64,000 nt of DNA, taken from NCBI GenBank assembly GCA_030068145.1, contig JAPJBO010000105.1, positions 124,001-188,000 of the forward strand, written 5' to 3'. The position numbers were made by a program, and so were the translations under genes. Below the pieces are notes generated by a model. The model saw nothing but the letters and a program-made list of their open reading frames with translations, searched no databases and was not told the DNA's origin. This DNA is from Diplonema papillatum. Lineage: Eukaryota; Euglenozoa; Diplonemea; Diplonemida; Diplonemidae. Shown here piece after piece: positions 34,200 to 44,749 of the stretch (the first letter of the stretch is position 1; the number at the start of each line of letters is the position of its first letter).

Positions 34200-34415
34200 C
34201 AGACATTTCCGGATATCGGGCCTTGCACAATCGACATGAACTGATCAATGATGGTGTACTCGAATGGTAAAAGACGACATGTTCTTCGTGTGGATGGTGG
34301 TATAAACCTGGGTGTTCGCACGTTTTCAGGTGGTTGCCTACCTCAAGAAACCACCAGCACTTGGTTGGCTGCATCCAACTCTCATGGGCCACCATTGTTC
34401 CGGAAATGTTCTTTT
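34200..34415. mobile_element. MITE-like element, family 1
   Basis: Starts ACATTTCCGGA (34203-34213) and ends with the inverted form TCCGGAAATGT (34399-34409), then TCTTTTCACC. The same inverted ends enclose 36521-36853, 51580-51699 and 59303-59490. There is no coding capacity, and internal sequence is only partly shared between copies. Confidence 0.6.
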
Positions 34416-34609
34416 CACCTTGTACTATTACAAAAGAAATGGTAATCGTGGTAAACAGAGAAAGAGAGAGAAAGGGAGAAGAGAGGGAAGACGAGTTAGA
34501 GTGCAGAAGGACGAATCAGTTCGAGGAGTTTTCTGTAACTCCACAACAAAGTAAAATGAGTAGTTTCGTTCTTGCCAAGTACCTCCTACAGAGGCCAGTA
34601 CTCAAGTAG
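34334..34609 (+). CDS. Possible C-terminal exon, plus strand
   Basis: An open frame of 91 codons. Only the part after about 34470 looks like ordinary protein (Glu/Arg-rich, then FEEFSVTPQQSKMSS, then LAKYLLQRPVLK and a stop). The first part lies in a MITE-like repeat and is probably not translated. It ends 15 bp before a convergent minus-strand frame. Function unknown. Confidence 0.2.
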   Translation: MPTSRNHQHLVGCIQLSWATIVPEMFFSPCTITKEMVIVVNRERERKGEEREDELECRRTNQFEEFSVTPQQSKMSSFVLAKYLLQRPVLK

Positions 34610-34623
34610 CTAGTAACGCTAAG

Positions 34624-34968
34624 CTACAAGCGATAGAACTTGGGGCTCCGACGGTCCCTGCCGTCGTTCTTGGCTGTTTTCTTCTGCTGCATGAAGTCAT
34701 GTTCATCAGCTGAGCGCAAAGGGGGTGGTGGGGGGCCAGGTGAAAACGGCATGTTCACCTGTCTTTTTATTCTTCCGATGATCCCGTGTGGGTGCCTTTT
34801 TCTAGACATTGGTTGTGTCTTGGACTTTCGAAGTGAGAAGGAACACATTATTGCAAGGCGCCAACCTTGCAAACGTGCAGGCCCTACTGGGGATAGGTAC
34901 AGGCGGTTTCCTGCATAACGCTGTGAATGATGGTGTGTCGGTATTTTGTTTGGCTTGCTGCTAACCAA
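34624..34968 (-). CDS. Possible C-terminal exon, minus strand, Pro-rich
   Basis: An open frame of 114 codons ending at 34624. The last ~42 codons (from MPFSPGPPPPPLRSADEH to SPKFYRL) follow a good acceptor (AAAAAGACAG) and look coding. The segment before could be either exon or intron; NRLYLSPVGPARLQ near 34880 is a further candidate. No start codon is evident. Function not recognised. Confidence 0.3.
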   Translation of the reverse strand: MVSSKPNKIPTHHHSQRYAGNRLYLSPVGPARLQGWRLAIMCSFSLRKSKTQPMSRKRHPHGIIGRIKRQVNMPFSPGPPPPPLRSADEHDFMQQKKTAKNDGRDRRSPKFYRL

Positions 34969-34969
34969 T

Positions 34970-36520
34970 AAGCCGGGGGCGTGTTGCGGTTTGTATGTTT
35001 TCTAATACTTCGTTATGGAGTCCACTTCACTGACTTTCAGACTGATGTATGGTATATTCGTCCGCTCTTTGGTTTTGTGTTGCCGACGATCCTGTATGGG
35101 TGTACACATTTTTTTGGATTTCCAGCACTTTTTCTAGCTCCATGCGATGTGTGCCATTGTGTGAGGAAACTGAGTAGGACCCCAAGGCCTTCAGGTCATG
35201 AACAGTTGCAACCAGATTCGGTTTTTAGAATAGTTATATGACTGTGTTCTGTATGTAGACTGCACTACGAACCGGTAAACATGAATTATCCGAAACACAT
35301 CAGTATAGCATGTGGTCAAATATCCCGTGCTACATCACGACATCAAGTGTCAGACTAGCCCACCCAGGGGCGGTTTGTATCTGGCAGAAGTTTCTTGGCC
35401 TCCCTTTTCGTTGGTATTTCTTTTGCTTTTTTTCCTTCCTCCATTGTTCCTTATTGTGGGTTTTGTTGGCCAACATTTGTTCCGTTTCAAAATCCTCCTG
35501 AAAAAAAGTTCCTGTGTCTCTCCATTGCGTGTAACTCAGCATCGCAAGCGGTCCAGCAGTTGGTCAGTGGGTTATCGGACAGCCTCCTGATATGTTGAGC
35601 TATGTAATGTTGCCGTCTGTCGAAGTACAATTTCTTCCCAGAGAGCTCTTCATTTTCCTTTTTAAACTGTTTTCGTTGTCACAGTTTCGATTGACATGCG
35701 AGATTTATTTTTATTGGTCTTCTGGGGAAAACGCTTCGAACACGACTATGTGGACCAGACGGAGAGTTTAGGAATGCTTTGGGGGATTTCGAGGCTCTTT
35801 TTAGCGTTTTTTTGCGGTTGTAAGGTCTCTTTTCTTCTGAAGAGTTTGGTGAAAACGCTTCAATATGTTCTTTTTGCAAGAATGTAGGTCGTGAAAAGAT
35901 GTAGGACAAGTGCCAAACGGGGGGGGAAAATCTTAGTTTCGGGGGGGGGGGGGGGAGGCGAGATAAATTTGCTTACTTGAAGAGTGCGTGGTGGGATGTG
36001 TACAACCAACTTGTTTTGTAGGTGACATGATATACAAGATGACACAACACGAGAAAGACATCACATGTGATCGCATTTTCTGCATGCATGATATCAACAT
36101 GACATGTGAAAACACTTGTCACTTTGCATAGCAATTGGGTCGTGGGGAAACGGCTGAATGAGACCGTGGTCCTAGGTGGGAAGGCGGGTGGGGGCAGGAT
36201 ATGTTTGCTGTACGATCGTAAATGAGAGAGAAAACGGGCTGGTTCTTCACAAACTCGCAGGATCCCCCCTCGATTGCTGAAGGAAACACTCGGAACCCCT
36301 GTACTCATTTGAAGGAATGCTGGCGTAGATACAATGTCTGCCTACAGTGTAAGTCCTTGGTTAGTTGAATGAGTTAAACTTCGCGACGTGGTATTTTGGA
36401 CTAATGTCGTGTTCTCAAACGTGGGGAAATGCGACTAACACGACAATGACTACCACACATTGTCTTTTCTGTGCCCTCGAGTACTTCTAAGGTGGTGGGG
36501 AAGGTGTGTGTGTGTACCAA
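34970..36520. other. Unassigned, T-rich stretch
   Basis: No gene was recognised. Open frames are short, and those on the plus strand are Phe/Leu-rich because of T-rich composition. A G run of about 14 lies near 35941-35954. Confidence 0.4.
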
Positions 36521-36853
36521 GGACATTTCCGGAGTTGGGGCTTGCACTGATAAACGAAGCAACAGGGCGAAACAAGCACCAACGAAGAATGATGGTGAAC
36601 ATGAAAACGTAAACGAGTGTTGTTAGTGTGATCGATCGCGCAGGGCAGGGTTATTGTGTTCCCCCCCCACGCGCAATGTTCTTTTGTGCTAGGTTCCGCT
36701 GAAAATTTAAATCATGGCACCCCAGTTCCCCGCACTTTTTCCGCAGCAAATCGACCGACACATAACAATTTGTTGTTCGCTTTTTTGTAGAGCCTTTACA
36801 CATTTGTTTGGCTTCGTTCAGCCATGTGCAACCGTTGCAGAAATGTTCCCTTC
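36521..36853. mobile_element. MITE-like element, family 1
   Basis: Left end GGACATTTCCGGAGTTGGGG, right end GTTGCAGAAATGTTCCCTTC. Next to the left end the sequence TGCACTGATAAACGAAGCAA is shared with the copy at 59303 and with a lone half-copy at 43657-43700. An A-rich stretch follows the right end. Confidence 0.6.
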
Positions 36854-37345
36854 GGTACATCTGTGCTGTAAAGTACGAAAAGAACAATGACAACATAGAA
36901 AGACTAAAGAATAAGGAAAGAACAGTCTGGGGGTGGCGAGATAGGGTGCAGGGCAATGGGGAAGTCTTCTTCCCTAATACAATCGTAGCAGCAACAGACA
37001 TTAGACGGGATTCGTACGCGTGCTAACTTCCTCTGTCATAAGAATATGGTGCTTTAATGGGTCTTTCTACGCATGCTCAGGGGAGGTGGACTGCTCAAAA
37101 AACACGCATGATCGCGCCCAAAAACTTTGGGAATCTGCTAGGCCTGATGAACGCACCCACTGCTTCACCGGATCACCAACAACTGGTACTGGTCCTGCAA
37201 TTGCTTGGGCCATCGCCCTCTGTCAAGCCTTACGTAAAAAGAAGTCAGCACATCGTCTCACATTGTTCTGCTCGCTGGTGCATGATATGGAGAGGGGAGT
37301 GTGTGAGTGAGTTTTGTGGAAAACTGCAGGGAGAACCTCAAAGTA
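36854..37345. other. Unassigned stretch
   Basis: Contains an A-rich tract after the MITE-like element and overlapping plus-strand open frames (37020-37310, 37057-37434) whose products I do not recognise. Confidence 0.3.
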
Positions 37346-37440
37346 GTTGTGCACAAGCGGAACTTACCTGCTTTGGTAAGCTTCGTGGAACGCGCTGCCG
37401 ACTGCTAACCTTAAGTACCAACATGCATTGCTGACACACA
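37346..37440. repeat. Dispersed repeat with a splice-donor-like core, copy 1
   Basis: About 90 bp matching 52514-52602: GCACAAGCGGAACTTACCTG here versus GCACTAGCGGAACTCACCTG there, then similar sequence to ATGCATTGCTGACACA / ATACATTGTTAACACA. On the minus strand both read CAG/GTAAGTTCCGC or CAG/GTGAGTTCCGC, i.e. good donors. Confidence 0.55.
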
Positions 37441-37697
37441 ACAACGAAGACACTCCCAAACATAGCGATTATCGCACTTGTGCTGCCTCGTGCCGCAAGT
37501 GCAAAAAGGAAAACGGGTCTGCCTGGGTGGGAACATGAACGGGGATGGGAATGGGTGGCGTCGTAAGTTGGGCAAAGGGTTGATTCGTTTCGGGTCGTTT
37601 AAGGTTGCGGTAGTCGACAGTCCTTTTCATTTCTCTCCTTTTTCAAGCAGTGCAGTCAGGTTCCGATCGGCCTGTTGAGCTTCACTCTGATGGTCCG

Positions 37698-38027
37698 CTA
37701 CTGTAAACCCCTTTGTCCTAAAGTGGTCACAGCAGCGGGCACGCGCAAGCCTGCAAAGGAAAGCTCCAGTTTGTCGATTCCTGCACCAAAAACATGGGCA
37801 ATATGTACAGTACAGCACCTCGCAGACCGAGCGGTCTGTTCAGGATGGTACCAGGCGAACAAACTGCCACCGGCTGAAAGAACCGTTGTAGCCGGGTGGA
37901 CCGGTAGTTTCCTTTGTAGGTTTTCGCGCTGACTAGTGAGCGCCTGTACCATTTTCTCAATGACACACACGACTCGATCGGGCGCTGTCAGCAGCTGCTC
38001 CAAAGCATTGTCTTGGTGGTAACCCAT
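37698..38027 (-). CDS. Probable 3' exon of the 38-kb gene
   Basis: Minus-strand frame of about 100 codons with ordinary composition, containing APDRVVCVIEKMVQALTSQ near its start and FGAGIDKLELSFAGLRV near its end. It follows the exon at 38242-38372 on the same strand. Acceptors AAAGCCGCAG and GCTGCTGACAG are both nearby, and I cannot choose between them. The stop is at 37698-37700. No family recognised. Confidence 0.4.
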   Translation of the reverse strand: MGYHQDNALEQLLTAPDRVVCVIEKMVQALTSQRENLQRKLPVHPATTVLSAGGSLFAWYHPEQTARSARCCTVHIAHVFGAGIDKLELSFAGLRVPAAVTTLGQRGLQ

Positions 38028-38241
38028 TTACTGCGGCTTTTTGGATAGGTATGTCAGCCGCAGTCGGGGGTAAACATGCTTGGAAATTGACGAATGGGGG
38101 TACAAGTCGGACGCAACGTTTAGACACCAAGGGCAGGCGAGCTGGGTTTGTCTGGCCCACGTTCTGCACGTGTCCAGTAGCTGTGTGCGCTCCCTCTTGG
38201 TTTGTCATGTATAATACCGCGGCAGTCATTTCAGTACAGAC

Positions 38242-38372
38242 CTGCTCAGGGAACCAAGAGCTCGCCACTGCGCAGATCGATGAGATCGGTGCGTTTCCAA
38301 TTTCATAGCATAACGGGACGTTGTGCGGTGGTGAGCTTCTCAATCCCTCCAACAAGGCGGGATAGATTTTGC
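38242..38372 (-). CDS. Exon of an unknown minus-strand gene
   Basis: Starts after CACCGCAG. Its first two bases complete the glycine codon left by the exon at 38566-38674, and it ends in phase 0 before GTCTGT (38241). The 44 residues include GKIYPALLEGLRSSPPHN and PISSICAVASSWFPEQ. The same frame stays open to a stop at 37957, so this could instead be the last exon if the donor is not used. Function unknown. Confidence 0.5.
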
Positions 38373-38565
38373 CTGCGGTGACAGTGGGGGAAAAGTCTGA
38401 GTTCAATGCTTGGTTGCATCCTACCTCATGCATGTTTCTTATGAGCCGGGGGGGAATCTTAGTTTAATGTTAAGCAGAACACAAGGGGAAAGTGAATTAG
38501 GCTCTCGCTGGTGTCAGTCAAGCAAAGGATGAGAGGGAGAGCGCTTGCTAGTAGGGGTATCTTAC

Positions 38566-38674
38566 CTGTTTTTCGCATTTGATCCAGGATCATAGCTACA
38601 TCTGAATCTGGCGCCAGATTCAGAACGGCCCAGGCGTTAAGTTCCGAAAGAGTTTTCCGGTTCCTGTTGTGGAC
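38566..38674 (-). CDS. Exon of an unknown minus-strand gene
   Basis: A 109-bp exon between TTGTCCAG (38675) and an excellent donor ACAG/GTAAGA. It encodes VHNRNRKTLSELNAWAVLNL followed by APDSDVAMILDQMRKTG (last codon split). Phases fit both neighbours: the upstream exon ends in phase 0 at 38731 after removing a 56-bp intron, and the downstream exon begins at 38372. The 24-bp palindrome at 38601-38624 lies inside this exon. Confidence 0.6.
38601..38624. other. Perfect 24-bp palindrome
   Basis: TCTGAATCTGGC followed by its exact reverse complement. It contains the 9-mer GAATCTGGC in head-to-head arrangement with GCCAGATTC. It sits within a predicted coding exon. Confidence 0.95.
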
Positions 38675-38730
38675 CTGGACAAGGGGAGAAAAAGCTCAGT
38701 AGGGTCTTCGTCCATTCGTCCACTGTGGAC

Positions 38731-38901
38731 TTCTGCCACCAGTTGCATAATGTGTCGAGCTTGCTAAAAGAACTTGCGCTCTAAAAGAGCAGTAGTGCAG
38801 CTTTCGCGTTCCTTGTCCACGAATTCCTGTTCCACAGCATCCTTGTCAACCCTTGTCAACAGGTCAGATGGCTCCCCACAGCAGTCATGTATCAGGGAGT
38901 A
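38731..38901 (-). CDS. Upstream exon with an in-frame TAG
   Basis: The frame is open from 38901 for 45 codons (including EPSDLLTRVDKDAVEQEFVD and RESCTTALLERKFF), then has TAG at 38764-38766. It then continues QARHIMQLVAE to a donor at 38731 that splices in phase to 38674. Composition is coding-like on both sides of the TAG. Either the exon really begins after the acceptor-like TTCTTTTAG that ends in this TAG and the upstream frame is chance, or the gene carries a nonsense mutation. Function unknown. Confidence 0.4.
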
Positions 38902-38934
38902 TCATTTTTCCTCTTTGTGAGGACCACTGGCCGA

Positions 38935-38964
38935 GCCAGATTCGGACCGCGGTCCGAATCTGGC
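38935..38964. other. Perfect 30-bp palindrome
   Basis: GCCAGATTCGGACCG and its exact reverse complement abut without a spacer. Its outer 9-mers (GCCAGATTC, GAATCTGGC) are those of the palindrome at 38601-38624, in the opposite order. Confidence 0.95.
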
Positions 38965-38969
38965 AACAG

Positions 38970-40255
38970 TAGCTAATCCCCTGAACGACAGCGAGTGTCA
39001 AGTTAGCCCACCCGAAGGGAGTTGGATTTTAAGGCAGTTTTCTACCGACAGATTGTTTGGGTAACCTCTTTTTGTGTTACCGTCGATCAATTTTTTCTTT
39101 GCAGTCTCTGGTTGAAGGGTTGGGAATGGGTGCTTTTTCACTCCGTCTTGAGACCGCTCGAGAGATAGGCAAAACAGAGACTTCTATGTATTCTGTAGAA
39201 TTTGTATTCGGATGGCATCTCGGGCTGCAGCGGTAGTGGAAGACCAGGAGGAACGACAGGTGTTCGCAATTTTCGATTCTGAACGTGAGGTGAAGCCAGA
39301 AAGAGAGGGTGCCTTTGCTTTTACCGAGCTGAGGTTCAGGAAGCAACTGCAATAGTCTTTCAGGCACTGTGTTGGTTTAGAATATTTTGACGATTAATGT
39401 TGAGGTTTTCTGTATGAGTGTACAGATGGTTGCCGTTCGACTTTTTCTTTGTTCTGTGATAATCAGGTTAGTGCTTTTGGTGGATGGTTGCTATCCGGAT
39501 GGGGGTTTTTTTCAAGTATCTCTGAGCTAGACTTGATTGGACGACGATATGTCGTTCTGCGACTTTGTTTTCTTTTCTTAGACTGTTTCTTGTGTAGGTT
39601 GCACTTCTTCGATTCTTCGTTAATTATTCCGGGCCTCGTAGCTGGTTGTTTCTACGACTGATAGATTTTCTTGCGGACCGTGCTGTCTTCGTATTTCTAC
39701 GAATGGTCCGCAGTGGGTCATCGCCCCTGGTTGCTACCAGTTGCCAGCCATTGCGTTGCCGGCGGGCGCTGTGTGCAAGGCTTGCCGGGTGCAGGGTCAT
39801 GTGCTAGTCATTGCATTGCCGGGCCCGGCTGCAAAAACTGCCAGAGACTCAAGATTAGCGTTCTTGCCTGCATATTTCGGGTACGTCCGAGCAGGGTTTC
39901 GTGAGGAACGTATCATCATAGCATGACGTCAGAGGAGCATACTTGATCAGAGTCCTGGCTCTCCTTGCGGAAACCCTGCGTCCGCCCATTGAACAACTCT
40001 GGCGAGGCACGTCTAACCCGACGCAGTCAACGTGCAAGACCGCTTTGCATGACAAAGCGGCACTTGTAACCGAACTCCTTTGTCCTCTATTTGCACAGAG
40101 GGAATGCGAGTGTATGTAGAAGGTTTCCAGTGTTTGGTAACAATCGAGAGAGAAAGGTTTGTGTGCGCAGCGCAGACACGAGCATACCCTTCTACAAGCA
40201 CACATCACGATAGCAGTCTCAGACAGAGTGCCGTCTCCACTTTTGTGAAGCGAGC

Positions 40256-40286
<31 letters not shown>

Positions 40287-40884
40287 CGAGAGGAATGGAA
40301 AAAAGGGATGGGGGAGGTGGAAAAGCGGGATGTTTATTATTTAAGCAGAACAGTGCCTTTCAGGCATTCTTGATGCTGGCTTCTTCGAGAGAGCAAAAAA
40401 AAAAGGGGGGGTGGGGTGGGGGGTGCATGACTCTGTAGCTAGAAATGGAGCCATTGAGGGGACTGGCAATATTTTTATCTTCTTTCTTTCACCAGAAGGG
40501 GCCGGGGGAAGGGGGGAGGGAAAAGCAGACAGGAAGTACGGCATGGCATGATATATTTGATCGAACCCGGAGCGTATCTGTTCCTTCTCTTCTGTTCAAC
40601 CTTGTGGTGTATGTTTGTTCACACGATTTCTAGAGTACTTTCGTATATATTGCCGTTGAGAAGCTTGTTGTTTTTTCATGCGTCTTATGTCGCTCTAATG
40701 TCTCGACTGTGTTTTGTTTTTCTGATGCAGCTTGAGGTACCCGACTGCAAGTTGGGTCCTGTCACACGATGGTGTAGCCTTGTGTCTGACTGACAGAGAA
40801 ACGTGTTCTTACGTTTTCCTTTTCTTGGCTGCTTGGCGTTTTGAGTTTTAAGTGTTGGGTGTCCTTCTTCTTCAGTGAAAGTTC
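38970..40884. other. Mostly unassigned stretch
   Basis: A minus-strand frame at 39077-39367 could be an upstream exon of the 38-kb gene, but I found no supporting junction. A plus-strand frame at 39741-39926 has a repeated ALPxPA-type peptide. A GA microsatellite lies at 40253-40285. A good acceptor (TTCTGATGCAG, 40731) opens a 20-codon frame to a stop at 40792, which may be a terminal exon. Nothing here is secure. Confidence 0.3.
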
Positions 40885-40945
40885 GTTTTTTAGAGTGAAA
40901 GTTCGCTTGAGAATCCGGGAGTTTAGAGTCTTGGGTGACTCGGGT
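40885..40945. repeat. Dispersed ~50-bp repeat (T-tract/AGAGTGAAAG family)
   Basis: Reads TTTTTTAGAGTGAAAGTTCG, then CTTGAGAATCCGGGAG and TTTAGAGTCTTGGGTGA. It is a near-complete member of a family with more complete relatives at 43745 and 44243 and shorter ones elsewhere. Confidence 0.7.
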
Positions 40946-43656
40946 GGTTTTCCAGTTTTTCCTGGAACACCAACAGTAGCTGTTGTCAACGCAATCGCAT
41001 CCATTCAGCAAACGGCAATGATAGGGGGTGGCGTCTTCCGTCGGTTGACGCGCTGTCTGTTGTCTTTTGACTTTCTGTTTTGTTTTTCGTATGACCGATC
41101 GTTCGCTTGCATGCTTGTGTGAACAGGGTATTTCTGGGGCGGGCTGCAGGGGACGTGTTCATTTCTCGTCATTGCTGTCACCAAGATGCCGCACTTGGCG
41201 GACGTCAGGGTCAGCAACGGGGTGAAGAAATCATGGGCATTTTTTGCCACGTGATCACCGAGTCGCGGAAGGCAACCTCCAGATCAAGTGAAGTTTCGAA
41301 GCAAAAAAAAAACGAGAAAGACTTTCCCCCCAAACCGAAATCCCATATATCCTGACAAACCCCTGTGCGGTATATGAATTCGCGTTGCGTTCTTGTTGTC
41401 TTTGCGTTTCACATTTATTTTGCGACGCTGTTTTTAGAGTGAAGGTTCTTCGCAGTGGACTCAGGCTGATGTACACTTTACAGCCTGAATGTCTTATTCA
41501 ACTTGGATGCGCTTTGGGGCGAGCAGGCAGGCCACATCCCCCCTTGATTGGTGTGAGATTGATTTTTTTCTTTTTTGCCGGGAAAAGACAAGCATTGGGC
41601 GTCTTTTCGGCATCGAGCAAAAAGAGAAAGGACTTTTCTGAATGAAAGGTTTAACTTTTGTTAGAACGCTTGTATTCTTCTTGAATATTTTGTGCCGGGT
41701 TCCACTTTTCTTGGACCGAGCTGTGTTTGAATACCGTTTCTTGCTCGGCACATATTCGCTACAAACAGTACACATTTATGTGTGTACGCTCGATGTTGTT
41801 GTGTTCTTATTTTTTCATATTGGAGTGAGTTTTTAGATGTCAGGTTCGCTCGCAAACAGAGGCTTTTTTCTCTTTTTCCGGATGAAAGGGCAAACTAAGA
41901 AGGACCATTCTTCTGACTCCGACTTTTCCAACTCAAGCATAAGAGTTCACACAATACGTGTGGTTTGCAACTGGCGGTGTCTTCAAATTCGCATTTCCTA
42001 CCGCAGCACTAACCAGATACTTTGCGACCAAACAGCAACTAAGAGAATGTCTCCATTTTGGCACCTCGATGTAGAAATAGAGAAGGTGTCAGCCCTGCTG
42101 GTGCTGATTCAAAACGAAGTCTGCCCGCATCCTGTTTTTGCTCTCTGCAAGCTCGCTTCTAAACTGTGTTTTGGGCCCCAAGCTTAAGCTTGTTGTAGCG
42201 CATCTATTCTTCCTTATTTGTGCCTCGGTGTGGGTCCATTTTGACGGCCTGTTTTTCTCATTGACCAGACGCAACAACACGTTTTTTTCTGCTTTGCCCC
42301 AGACCACACATGGCAGGTCTGAACGTGATTGTAGCAACAAATTGTAAAGATGGTTGGTTGATTGGTCCTCGGTCCGTGAGGGTCATTATTGTGTTTTGGA
42401 TTTGCATCTGTCGGCCTTCTCCTTTTTCTTTTTTTTGCGAAGGCTTTGTTGGGAATCATATCTCATCCTCATAGCTCGGTATACAGTTTTTGAGAGTGAT
42501 TCTGGGTTTTCAAAGTGCTTAAAATTTTCAAAAGACACAGCTTGCTTTTTCACGATCAGTGGAGGACGGCCACAGGAAACGGCTTTGGCTTTTACCTGTG
42601 TCTCCTTTTTCAAGCCATAAGCTCCGACAAAGTGCGAGCTTTGCTTTTTGAAGTGTTCTTTGTCTGCGCAATTGTTTCTATTCTTGAGTATCGTTACCGT
42701 TTTTCTTCTTTGCGCGCAAGCTTCTGTTGTTAAAGCTGGCCTTCAACTTGGTCGCCGACCCACAATTTGTGTTTGCGGGTCTCAAAGTGAAAAGAAATGG
42801 GCAGCTGATGGGTCCGGACTGGTCTTGGAGCCAGGACAAAATCGGCAAAAGGGACACTGCTGCTGCAGGCCAGGGGTGCTTTTAGTTTAGAGTTACAGTG
42901 TTTAGAGTGAATGTTTGCTTTGTTTTGTTTTTGGTTCTGTCTAATCAGGGTATTAGTTCAGAGGTTCCAGGGGTTTGCAGATATTGACCTTTTGCAGGGG
43001 GGTGGTTCTGAGGCGGTTTGTCAGCGCTTTCGTTTCGGTGGCTCGGGCTGGCACACCTCCGCAACATTGTCCAAAATCAACCGCGGCTCCAGCGCCCCCT
43101 TCGTGCGCACCGTGTAAATACCACCCCCACCCACCTATCTTTCCTGGAAACGCTGTGTTTTGCGTGTTTTCGACACTTTTTTCTTTTTTTCCCAGTCGAC
43201 CCCAGTTTGCACATTTAGACCGTTGGTCTTAATCTGCAATGTAAACGAATCCCCTGGTCTAATACCGTTTTATAGATGTCGGACAGAATCGTCTTCTGCT
43301 CCTGCTTGTGTTTAAACTTTTCAGCAAAAGTTCTCATGTAATGCGTCTGTCAATCAACCGAAGTTCACTTTTCTGAGAGCGTGGACATCTACTCTTTGCC
43401 ACGCCTCATTACGCATGAGAGAGTAATTTGACTTTATGCACTGCCAACAGATATTGGACCGGAAGGTTACAACAAAACAGGTTCACTGCACAGAACCGTG
43501 CCGCGAACAATATTTTTTAGTAGCATGTGCGAACCCGACTGTCAGGAACGAATGCAGCATAGAACTCTAGAAGAGATGCGTTGCGCGGGGCAGGCTTTTT
43601 TCGAAACGACCGCACCGGTTTCCTAGCCGCACCGTGTTTCGGTGACCACGTGTGGG
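40946..43656. other. T-rich stretch without a recognised gene
   Basis: Contains short members of the dispersed repeat at about 41430-41460 and 42898-42920. Plus-strand open frames (for example 41642-41836, 42515-42733) are hydrophobic because of T-richness and are not convincing. A short frame near 41178-41253 ending VSNGVKKSWAFFAT could be an exon but is unsupported. Confidence 0.3.
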
Positions 43657-43700
43657 AATACCGGAGTTGGGGCTTATGCTGATAAACGTTTAAGATTTGC
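43657..43700. repeat. Half-copy of MITE-like family 1
   Basis: TACCGGAGTTGGGGCTTATG and the following GCTGATAAACG match the left interior of the copy at 36521. No right end was found. Confidence 0.5.
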
Positions 43701-43744
43701 TCTGTTTATATTTCAAGGTCTCCAGGACCAGTAGTGCAGAGTGA

Positions 43745-43797
43745 GAGATCGCTTGGGACTTCGAGTTTACGAGGTCTTCGGGGTGATCTTCGTTGAA
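43745..43797. repeat. Dispersed ~50-bp repeat
   Basis: AGATCGCTTGGGACTTCGAG then TTTACGAGGTCTTCGGGGTG aligns over its length to the copy at 44243 without gaps. Confidence 0.6.
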
Positions 43798-43982
43798 TGG
43801 ATCATTTTGCAGGACTGTGAACGGTGTGCAAATTGATTCAGTATTTGGGGCGGTGCGGGTCGGTCTTCGTCTATTTTGAAGTGCACTCTCATTGTTTGGC
43901 TACAAGTTCAGGATTTTGCGACCGACAGCAAGTTCAGTTTAGTGTCTCCGGTTGACCGCAGAGGCTGCAGGGGGGAAGGAGG

Positions 43983-44246
43983 ATGCTCGTTGTGTTTGTG
44001 GGAAGTCATTTGCACGCAAATGAGTACTGCTATGCACTCTGTGATGAGACCGAATCGGGTGCCCTAATGTGTGTAGGGGGTGAGTTCGTAGTACTTCGAT
44101 ATGAAAGCAGGAAGTTTAACTCCGGCTTCTTCATAAGTATGTTCGCTGGGTTGAGTACTATGTTTCAAGTGATCTATCTGGCTTTCATGAGAGCTTCACG
44201 AAGAAGTTGTCTGTGCTTACGCGACGGGATTCAGATTCGTTTTTAG
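43983..44246 (+). CDS. Possible small protein, unknown
   Basis: An ATG-initiated frame of 87 codons with plausible composition: a polar first half with several cysteines, then a hydrophobic stretch (GFFISMFAGLSTMFQVIYLA) that could be a membrane helix, and a basic end. It overlaps no other feature, but there is no homology clue and no splice evidence. It ends where a dispersed repeat begins at 44243. Confidence 0.25.
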   Translation: MLVVFVGSHLHANEYCYALCDETESGALMCVGGEFVVLRYESRKFNSGFFISMFAGLSTMFQVIYLAFMRASRRSCLCLRDGIQIRF

Positions 44247-44300
44247 AGTGTAAGTTGGGTTGAAACTCCGGGGTTTTAAAGTCTCCGGGTGAACTTCGGT
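44243..44300. repeat. Dispersed ~50-bp repeat
   Basis: TTTTTAGAGTGTAAGTTGGG, then TTGAAACTCCGGGGTTTTAA and AGTCTCCGGGTGAACTTCGG. This is the clearest member of the family; the two CTCCGGG halves suggest an internal duplication. Confidence 0.75.
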
Positions 44301-44749
44301 CCCAATAATTAACCGACCATCAGCCGAGGGTGATACCACTAGGTGAACACCAGCTTCAGAAGCTAGGCCACATTTTCAGCTGAAGCACGAGCTGAGCTAA
44401 ATGCACTGGTATTTCGGGTGACGCAAGGAGAAATATGCGGAATTCACAATTCACACCCGACATGCAGGTGGCCCTTCTTTTTAAAAGTTAAGTTGCTTGA
44501 GAATCCGTCTCCCGCATCTTCTTTCGCTCCATCGTCTGTAGCTGGAGTTCACCTGTATGTCGACATGAATATATTGGGCTTGTGTGGTTGGAATGGTTAG
44601 CGGACATTTGTGTCATCTTGGTTGGTTTGACCTGACCACGCAAGCGTCTGTTATAGTTTTGTGTTCGTCTGACACTGATTGCTTGCTTTTAAATCCCGCT
44701 GCAAAAAAGGGCGGGTGAACGGCAGTTCTGTTTTGTGATTCTCTATTCT
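44301..44749. other. Unassigned stretch
   Basis: A short relative of the dispersed repeat lies near 44483-44512. No gene seen. Confidence 0.3.
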
